A stretch of DNA of 64,000 bases, from the NCBI GenBank assembly GCA_963565915.1, contig OY751489.1, forward strand, positions 372,001-436,000, read 5' to 3'. The notes under the pieces were generated by a model. That model saw only the letters and a program-made list of their open reading frames with translations, did not search any database and was not told the DNA's origin. The stretch is from Entoloma clypeatum (lineage: Eukaryota; Basidiomycota; Agaricomycetes; Agaricales; Entolomataceae). The stretch's first letter is position 1, and every line of letters starts with the position of its first letter. Both the position numbers and the translations under genes were made by a program. Of the stretch, positions 56,301 to 64,000 are shown one piece after another.

Positions 56301-57657
56301 AGGCCACCTCGAGGGTGATCAAGATGTGGAGCACGCTGGCGATTCCAATATATATGACCTGGGTCACGATGGCCACCTTATTCCTCAAATGGTTGTATCC
56401 GCAAATTCTGAGTCCTTGAACATCAACCCATTTCACGCAACGAAGAATATGGTCTCGAATCAGAATCGCAATGCCGCCGATACATTGAAATTTGACGGCA
56501 TCGACCTGGCGAATTGTTCCCTCGGCGTAGACGCATTTACGAAATTACGCGCGAAGACTATAAAATCACGTCAACTTGGCTCGGTTTCTTGTTCTCCTCT
56601 TGACGCCGATCTGTCCGCTGGTCAAGTTCCAGACAGCGAAGGCCCAGGCGAAGTCCAGGTGGCCCAGATTGATCCGAAAGACCTATACGACCACAAGACT
56701 CTGCTTCTTCCTTCTCAAAGGATGCTACCCACCACTGTGCATAAATACATGGCGTCCCTGGATATTTTGCAGAAACAGATTTTAGTACGGTCTCTCCAGT
56801 CTCCAGCGTGTCTTATCGAACTTGTGGAGCGTGACACCCTTGAAGGCGTCGATCTAATCTTGGACCCTTCCACCGCTATAATCTTTGCACCCTTACTTTC
56901 CCTCTCAGCAGATCATAAAACACTTCTCACGAGACTCACTGCTCAGACCTGGCGTTACACTCACCTGCTGGTCGTGTTCGAAGCTTATCCTTCATCCAAG
57001 TCATACAAAAGTCGCTCGCGTATCAGGCGACGAGTGATGGGTGACGAACCCGAATTGTATGCCTATACGCCGCCTGTGGTCAAGGCCCTCAAGAAGTTCA
57101 GGCGAGATTTAGATATCGCGGAGGCGTGTGGGACGAAGGATTCGAGATGCGCAATTTGGTATGCTTTTGCTGACACGGTTGCAGATGCTGCGGCGCATGC
57201 AAGATTCTTTGGGGACGGCGCTGAGGAGAGGGACGAGACAGGGGGAGCGTTATGGGGGAAAAGAGAATGGTTGGACTTGGAGATGTCTGAGGTTCGTCAT
57301 TCTCGTTCCGTCATTCGTAGGACCTCCAGATAGAAACGTTTCACCTTTCGACAGGACGAACCGGGTTTGGCTTGTTTCCGAGCCTTCAATCGCTTCTCGG
57401 CTTCGATCGTCCTCTGCCAAGTGACTTTTCAAGAATTCCTTGATCTTCCACCTGAAGAAAGGACCCATACCTTTGGGCCCTTTATCGGTGACACAGCAAT
57501 AGTTGGTTTCCTCCACGTTTTACCGTCAGGGGATGCACTCAAACAAATCCGCAGAATATGTTCAACTCAGAAATCGCGCGCAGACTTGAGAATATCGAGC
57601 CTTTCGAGGTACCGTCTGAGCTCGGAGGAGGTCATCGCTTATGACTGCAATACATGA
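53392..57657 (+). CDS. large acidic protein, possible ZIP2/SHOC1 (XPF-like) meiotic factor
   Basis: A multi-exon gene whose 5' exons I could not settle. Clear exons include YPVHEVPVYDPRSLTLP (from about 53401), LDINFRLREQDHVSVRDLL and a long exon 55444-57333 of over 600 residues. The middle is acidic and disordered. Near its end (56720-57250) a folded part reads TVHKYMASLDILQKQ, VDLILDPSTAIIFAPL, QTWRYTHLLVVFEAYP and SRCAIWYAFADTVADA, followed by VTFQEFLDLPPEERTHTFGP. This layout resembles the nuclease-dead XPF/ERCC4-like core of Zip2/SHOC1, a crossover factor of meiosis. The assignment is by pattern only. The C-terminal exon and stop (57642 or 57657) are uncertain. Confidence 0.5.
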
Positions 57658-57780
57658 CATTTTCTGGTCGATTGATCAACTGCTGCATTTTCGTAGAGCA
57701 CTTTATACTTAAGTCACTATCTGACTTTGATAAAAAAAAATTCCTAATAAGCGTGGAGTGGAATCTTATTGAGCAAAAAC

Positions 57781-57883
57781 TGGACGTTCAGGGGATTGAA
57801 CCCTGGACCTTATACACACGAGAACCGCGTCTTAGTGACGTTGCTTTTGCAAAGCATACGCGCTACCACTGCGCTAAACGCCC
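57781..57883 (-). tRNA. tRNA-Ala (TGC) with about 31-nt intron
   Basis: The acceptor stem GGGCGTT/AACGTCC with discriminator A, D arm, anticodon stem TATGC/GTATA, loop TTTGCA and T arm CAGGG/CCCTG all pair. An intron of about 31 nt follows position 37. The mature length is 72 nt, identical in plan to the copy at 53021-53104, from which the intron differs in length and sequence. Confidence 0.9.
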
Positions 57884-60800
57884 TTGTCTTGCATGTGCTT
57901 TCATAATCGATCACCGAACTTCCAACTTCCCACCGGTCTGAAAAAAAAAAAAAAAAAATTCGACATTTAGTTACCCGGGCTGCACAAGGGGCCCCACCCC
58001 CAGCTACTTTCGTTTACGCTGGCTTCATAAATCTGTACTCGTGTAGTGACTGCTATCATGCACCTGAGAGGCGGAATAAATTGGGTTCAAAAAAAAACCC
58101 TCACCTACAACATAGACAAACAATGGAGGACTCCTAATGGGCGCGATAGCTCACTTTGGGAAAAGAAAAAAAAACATTTCCTAGGTGGGTAGTGAATATT
58201 TTCATTGCGCTGACTGACTTGGCATCAGAATTCCCTTCCCAAGGCTCACCGCAAATCCGTCTGGATTTTTTTTTCCTTTCTAGATACTCCTTAGCGCACT
58301 GATCGCCAAGCCTGAGTAGCCTTACGTCGGGTTACGAGTGAGCGTGCATGCCGTGTCAATGTCGAGTCTATTTCCCTGCCAAGTGAGTTTGCACTCGAAA
58401 CCTGGGTAGCGCCTACTAAATGGAATCGATCTCAGGACGACAGTATGTAGATGAAGATCACCACCGCCGACCGCCCAAATCATCCGAGTGACTCGGCTTG
58501 CCAGTGAGCGTTTGTGATCAAGTACGTGTTGCTCCTGGCAGCATGCTATTCCGCGACGGGGTGTCTAAGTATCTTTGTCTGTATACAAGAACGATCCCCG
58601 GTCACTGGCACACGTCCACACCTGACTCAATGGGTATGGTCCCCCGCAGTGGATAGATATTTCCTATGAAATTGATTTCGGCGAACATTCAGAGACCCGT
58701 TGAATGACTGCTTCAAATGTTTTTAAACTTTTTACAGCAAACCACATGATGATGAATGGGTGTCGCCACGCAACCGGTTTTTTTTCAAAAACGCTTGTAT
58801 TGTATTGTATGTACACCAGGTAAGTTGTGTGGGGGCAGTGCGTATGCTTCTTTCAATTGACAAAGAAGCAGGAAATGTCAAAAAGCGCGTTCTCGCCGAT
58901 CAAACCAGTGCGGAAATTCTTTGTCTACTGTATAGTAGAAACCATCACCAAGAGGGCGCCCATTCGGTGTGTACTATCAAATTTGATGAAAAACCTTTCA
59001 GGCTCTTGGAAAAAAGGAAACACAATCGTGCTTGGAGAGCGAGGTACAGTGAACCACAAAGAAGAATCGTGATTTTAATACATACTGACAGTTTTGACGC
59101 GCATGAATTTTATCGTCAGTGCAATCCATTTGGCGAAATCCGTGCATAAGGCCTACATACGACCGCAGATCTTTGCTTGGCACACGCATTTCGGGCTTGT
59201 GGCGGCCTTACATACTTGGGGAAGAGCAACGCAACTTGAAAGGGACTCCGAGCGGTGACCCTCGCTAAACGCTTGCAACCACATGTTTTTCCTGGTATTT
59301 TTGAGTCTCCCCGACCCCGAGGTCACCCGGTGTCGATGATGTCAATTTCAACCCAACACATTATATGGATCTGGTGCTTACTAGTCTTGGCCATCGCGGC
59401 GATCTCAGCAAGTCTTGGTTTTTTTTATCTTTGGCGGAGTCGGCCCTCCGGTTTTTCCGGGTGTATTACCGCCGGGCCGGGCACCAACTGGAGTCTCGGG
59501 CTTTGGGATGTGTAAAGCGAGCTGAGGTACGCAATTTTTTTTTTTTTTTTTCTCGCTTTCGCTACTGAGGTCCGGGAGGAGGGCGGTATACTTACTTCCT
59601 TTCCTCCTTCCAGATCAGACAGATTTATGGTGTCGATTGTGTAATAATGGGGTTTACCACCCCTCCCTACAGGAAAGAAAGGAACTGATCTGATTTCGGA
59701 TCATCGTAGACCGAATCACGATTTGCGCACAACAACGGATTGGAAAGGAGCTATCGCTACGATGAAGGATGAAAATTTGAATTCAAGTTTGGTTGTTGTT
59801 GACAGTTGAGTTACCATGTCTTGCACGCTGAGTAGCAGAGTTGTATTTAATATGAAGTCCTGCGTATCAGACAGTGTAACCCTTGGGGTGGTTTATATCA
59901 GGAAGGTAACATACCATGACAGCGTGAGTGACGGTGGATGGACGACGACAACCTTTCCCCCCTTTTTCCCGGTCCATCCTCCGAATCCACACGTCTGGCG
60001 ACATGAACCTCCTGGTGACATCGCGATGATAACTGTCGTACCGTACTGCAAAAAAAAAAAGTCCAGGAACATGCCACAAATGGAATGGGAACCATCCATG
60101 ATATGTCTATGTCTATGTCACTTGAAGAAGCGGATCGAGGTTACGAGGTTTGGCATAAGTCCGAGTTCCTGATCCTGATATTTTAGTACCCACTTACTCA
60201 GTCCGCAAGTTGACAGATTTTGGATGGGAGGTGGGAGGAGTTCGAGTCCACGGTAAGTGCTCCACTGTGACATGGATATGTACTAAGTATAAGTACAGTT
60301 GTATATATATTTAAAAAGCGAAACCATGGAAGATGATGAAGAAGAAGAAGATTGCAACGTGATGGCCCGGGGGGTCCAGGAGGAGGCTCCATCCCCGAAC
60401 TTGAACATATTATTCTGGCTGTGTCACACAATTCTCCCGCCCTCTTCTGCAGCATGGGGTGTTGTTGTTGTTGTTGTTGTGGTGGTGGTGGTGGTGGTAG
60501 GGCCATCGCTGAGTCGCAGGATTGTAACTTGAAACTTAGCAGTGGACAGACTGGGCGTAATTCTTTTTTTATCTGGAGCGCTTGTTTATTTTTACGACCG
60601 TGGATATACTTACATATAGACGGCAATACCCCGATGACCCGTTCAGAGGTTCGGGGTACGAGATGTAGTAACGGTATCGGTCATCGTGTGTTACAAGGAA
60701 GTGCCAGTGAGGTTGATGAGATAGTAATGGCGTTCTAAAAGTTTTTTATATTTATATTATAGAACATCGGCAGAGTCGGGAGGGAGGAAGAAAGAAGAAG

Positions 60801-61212
60801 AGGTTTGACGTAGCTTCCCTAAGTACACACACAAAAAAAAAAAAAAAGATGGATCTATAATAGCCAACAGATATACATACATATATAGGAAGATAACAAG
60901 GGAAAAAGGCGAGATTTTAGTACTCTATCAGGACCACTGCAGATTGAAAATTGGACACTGGCAAGACGTGCCGCACACGCATGAATGTTTTTTTTTTTTT
61001 TTTTGCCTTCTTTTTGACGGAAAGAGATCTAAGGGGAGCATTCAAAAATAAACGCCCCGGCGGTAATTCTGTGATCGGTGACGGTTTGTTTGAGCATGAC
61101 ATATCTGACAAAACGACGACAGCGGGAGATCCCTGATGATGATACTGGGCCGAGTTTTGAACTTGTGTGGGATGACGGCGGGGGGTTGTGATGGTGACGG
61201 TCGATGGATGAT
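57884..61212. other. 3.3-kb stretch without a supported gene
   Basis: Rich in homopolymer runs: A (57941-57958 and 60830-60847), T (59527-59550 and 60988-61003), and a GTT/GGT microsatellite at 60457-60500. Two short inverted phrases near 59570-59700 (CTTCCTTTCCTCC against GGAAAGAAAGG, and CTGATCTGATT near CAGATCAGACAG) hint at a small repeat. Open frames here are low-complexity or unrecognised. Confidence 0.4.
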
Positions 61213-62234
61213 TCATGTAGGTACATCATAAGGAGACGCAGAACGGTCGAATGGTGGTGTAGTGGGGGGTGTTGCGCGTGAAAGCATAGATAACGGGGGA
61301 GGTGGGAAGGTAGGAAAGAAGCATTGGGTTCGGGCTTGAGCTTGAGGGTCTGGGTTCGACGGTTGATGTTGATATGTCACGTCAGGGAAGGGAAAGGAGT
61401 AGGGTACGTGACTGGCGTGGAAATCACTGCTTTGAAGGTGGGAAGGGTGCGGAAGCTGTGTTGGAGCATCATTCATGCCTGGGCCCCCACACCGCCGTGA
61501 CCGAGGCCGAGCGGAGTTCTTTGGTGTGCTTTCCAGGTCAGTACGAGTTCAGGTCAGTCTGTGAGGAGCCAAATCAGACAAGAAACACAAGGGGGGGGGG
61601 ACTGTGAACTCACGGCTTGCATCCACACGGCAGGCGAAGTCGGGAGGCCGCCGCTGTCCCTTGTACTTGGGTTGCTGCCGGTGCTGCCGGGACCGCGCTT
61701 CTTCGCGGGCTTGAATACGTTGGTCGCATCCGCGTCGACGGCGAGCATGACGCAGGTCCGGGGGTCGCTCTCGGTGCGGACTTGGATGCTGGTGATCTTG
61801 CCGAGGTCGTCGAACGCGAGGACGCAGGTGAACTCCTCTGTCCAGCTGCGGCCGCTTGCGCGCCAGGTCCAGCGGGTGCTTGCGCGGGCGAGGGTGACGG
61901 TGCGCAAGTGTGGGTTGGTGTGGATGTGCTCGGGAGGCGCGCGGAGGTGGGAGCGGGTCCAGTGGGTTGCGAGGAGGTCGAAATAGGAGCGGATTGCGGT
62001 GGGGCCGTGGAGGAGGGAGGATTGGGAGGAGGGGTAAGGGGAGTGGAGGAGGGAGATGGGGGCGGTGGTGGAGAAGTGGGTGAGGAGGGTGAGAGGGGGT
62101 GTGCAGGTGGAGAGGGCGTGGAGGAAGCGATGGGTCGAGGCGAGGAGCTGTGCGGAGGAGGGCCCGGTGGAGGGGGGAGGTGAGGAGGGGGAGGAGGGGG
62201 AGGAGGAGGAGGAGGAGGTCGGTGGTGCTGCCAT
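61213..62234 (-). CDS. NTF2/SnoaL-like domain protein
   Basis: Exon 1 runs from the ATG at 62234 (MAAPPTSSSS) to a GTGAGT donor near 61618. A second exon from about 61514 joins in frame at NSARPRSRRCGG and ends at 61213. After a Ser/Pro-rich start, the sequence GPTAIRSYFDLLATHW, TVTLARASTRWTWRAS and TEEFTCVLAFDDLGKITSIQV has the strand pattern of the NTF2-like (SnoaL) cone fold. Such domains bind small ligands or act as isomerases; no active site can be assigned. The C-terminal Pro-rich tail is probably disordered. The splice into exon 2 is less certain than the domain. Confidence 0.6.
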
Positions 62235-62673
62235 CGTGCTGGTGTGTGGGGAGAAGGACTGTACGTGTCTATACTTATACTTTGTGACAATTTGGCGCGT
62301 GTCACATGTACATGTACCTTTTTTTTTCATGCGGGGTCGGGCAGAAGTGGTAAATGGGGATAGGAGTGATATCTCCGTTTGTTCGCCAGTCTGCAGGAAA
62401 GATCCCCGATGGTTCGGCGACACCGGCGAGGGTCCTTTACGTCCGCCTCAGTGCTCAAGGCGTTGCGGGCTGCGGGCCCGCGTTCAAGCCCGAAGCACTC
62501 GGGGTGCGTGGTTCGTACCCGTAGTTATAGGGAGTGAGAGAGAGCAGGGTCAAAAAGAAGAGATGCAGAACGTGAGCAGTCCGCAGACTAACACCATGCG
62601 GAAGAGATATTATCGGGGTACAAATCAACAAATGTTCCATTTCCCGACTGAGAGCCACATGCCAGTGAGGTAG
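62235..62673. other. intergenic
   Basis: Promoter of the NTF2-like gene and 3' flank of the reductase. A tRNA-like stretch near 62440-62520 is discussed among the rejected items. Confidence 0.4.
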
Positions 62674-63744
62674 CTACAGCAGAAACGGCACAACGATCTT
62701 CCTCTCCTGCGGGTAGCTGCCCTTGAACTTCATCTTGTACCACCGGTGTCCGCGGTACGCTCGTGGAAACATCAGCAGAACCTCCAAGATGAGGAAAATA
62801 TACGGAGGGGTGAGGTTCGGTGCGAAAAGGTGCGCCGGGTCGGAGAGGGTCCTCCAGGACAGGAGCTTCCATGAGAGTGAGGAGACCGTCGTGAGTGGAA
62901 AGGGAGCGGCGGCAAGGGCGAATCCGAACCATTCTATCCATTCGCAAAGGTAGTTGGGGTAGGAGACGTACTCGTAGAGCCATCCTTGTGGGATCGCATA
63001 GTATTCTTGCTGCACGCGTTTGGGCCTCGTATTTCCGTCGTTGGTGGCTTTGCCCTTGCCCTTGCTCTTTGCCTTGCGCCGGATGTCGAGGAGGATCTCG
63101 TCGTGCCAGATGTTGCCTGCGAAGCCGAGGGCCCAGAGGGCGAGACCGAGGTAGAAGGATGGGCGGGAGAAGGCGTGGGGGCCGAGGTAGATGCGGGCGA
63201 TGGGGGAGGAGAGGTAGGAGCCCATGAGAGAGCCATTGATGAAGTTGAAGATGATGGCGGCGAGGGGCACGGCGATGTGGGATTTGGACCGGGAGGGCGT
63301 GCGTAAAGGGGAAAGGATGGCGCGGTTGGTGTAGTGGATGAGAAAGAGTAGGGCGAGAATAGCCTGGGGCGAGGTGAGGGGTGGGAGAGGGGGGGAGTAG
63401 TAGGAAAGCGGAGATTTGAAGAAGGTGTAGAGGAAGAAGAGGGGCGAGACGATTTCCATTATTATCCATGATTTGATCCCTGAAAGGTGCGGATGAGCAT
63501 GAGGCTGCGTCGAGGAGTCGGGTAAACGATCTCACCGTCAACGAGGAAGATGCTGTCCTCCGAGGGGGAGAAGCGCCCAAAAGGGGCGTCGATGAGAAAG
63601 GTAGCGGGACAAATCACGAGAGAGGCAATCGTGAACCATTTTCGAGCGCCTGAGAAGAGGTCATGTCAGTACAGCGTCGACGTGGCAGACAGGTCGGTTA
63701 CCATTGTAGACTTGGACTGGAACTGGCTGAGAGAATATGGTCAT
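62674..63744 (-). CDS. 3-oxo-5-alpha-steroid 4-dehydrogenase family protein
   Basis: Three exons (63702-63744, 63536-63649, 62674-63479) sum to 963 nt, 320 residues. The protein has several membrane spans (for example IASLVICPATFLI and PQAILALLFLIHYTN). Family marks are APFGRFSPSED, SSPIARIYLGP, GFAGNIWHDEILLDIR, IPQGWLYEYVSYPNYLCEW and the C-terminal RAYRGHRWYKMKF. The enzymes reduce a double bond next to a keto or polyprenol group with NADPH in the ER membrane. Whether this member acts on sterols or on another lipid cannot be read from the sequence. The small first exon (MTIFSQPVPVQVYN) is required to complete the frame. Confidence 0.88.
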
Positions 63745-64000
63745 TGGCCTAGTAAGTGTAATAAGAGAAATGTACAATTTCCTACTTTGTTGAATGCACG
63801 CACACAACACACGGTTTTCAGGGTTTCAAGGTGCGACTCGGAGAGATGAAAGAATTAATTACTTATTAATAAATTAATAATACCTAACTAAGCAGTTATC
63901 CAAAATTAACTCCCCAAAAATTGGTTGGTTCTTTCCCTTCATCGCCGCTCTCGACGAGCAGCGTCTTTTATGAATGCTCGTCGCCGTTGACCACGACACC
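63745..64000. other. window end, reductase promoter side
   Basis: AT-rich stretch at 63850-63900; no gene seen before the window ends. Confidence 0.4.

Noticed and set aside
60299..60738. Frames with Val or Cys/Gly runs near 60.3-60.7 kb
   Set aside because: They follow the GTT/GGT microsatellite and lack any domain or splice context.
61985..62230. Plus-strand Gly/Glu-rich frame (GGAGGAG repeats)
   Set aside because: Shadow of the Ser/Pro-rich start of the NTF2-like protein.
62440..62520. tRNA-like stretch with a perfect GCGGG/CCCGC hairpin and loop CTGCGGG
   Set aside because: No matching acceptor stem and the T arm does not pair; it could be a decayed type II tRNA but I cannot support a gene.

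Overview
The window looks like chromosomal DNA of a mushroom-forming basidiomycete (Agaricomycetes). Coding regions are cut by many very short introns of about 50 to 60 nt with GT...AG borders. The gene content is fungal: SHO1, HOS3, SEN54, NOP12, GCN4-type bZIP, a DUF6533 membrane protein, and F-box and Crinkler/RHS-type NTPase families. tRNA genes carry short introns. No rRNA, CRISPR or bacterial-type operon is visible. Species cannot be named from the sequence alone.

Layout. 0-9.2 kb, nearly all minus strand: a small basic protein, a GCN4-type bZIP reading in frame into an unknown protein family, a second and better preserved GCN4-type bZIP, and the osmosensor SHO1. 9.2-18.1 kb is a transposon area. 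It holds a young Ty3/gypsy chromovirus (387-bp LTRs, ATCAT target duplication) that lost RNase H and integrase and sits inside a LINE-like gag ORF. Next to it is a 158-bp tandem repeat array split by a hAT-type MITE with an exact 8-bp target duplication. 18.1-31.4 kb is a duplicated accessory region. Two Crinkler/RHS-type NTPase genes (one intact, one dead) flank an inverted duplication of an N2227 (carnosine N-methyltransferase-like) gene. tRNA-Cys and an acyl-CoA/4-coumarate-CoA ligase-like gene lie between the two arms. Each dead copy carries its own DNA-transposon insertion with a readable empty-site counterpart.

31.4-64 kb is mostly ordinary gene space: a poly-Q protein, a DUF6533 7TM-like protein, the HOS3 deacetylase, a mitochondrial-carrier relic, a DUF202 membrane protein, an F-box protein, SEN54, a secreted berberine-bridge-type FAD oxidase, NOP12, two intron-bearing tRNA-Ala genes around a possible ZIP2/SHOC1-like meiotic gene, an NTF2-like protein and a steroid 5-alpha-reductase-like enzyme. 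Two long stretches (about 39.0-42.0 and 57.9-61.2 kb) hold no gene I can support.

Most interesting signals: (i) a retrotransposon LTR with four exact TGACTCA (Gcn4/AP-1) sites, a TATA box and an 11-nt self-complementarity that predicts Tf1-like self-priming; (ii) a 54-nt intron in which 9 of 12 adenines of one N2227 copy are guanine in the other, destroying its splice acceptor; (iii) a bZIP stop-codon loss with a candidate 50-nt intron that would switch between bZIP-only and fusion products; (iv) a 592-bp MITE filled with CACATTATAATGTG-type palindromes and TTAGGG-like repeats. Genes are individually transcribed; no pathway cluster is evident.
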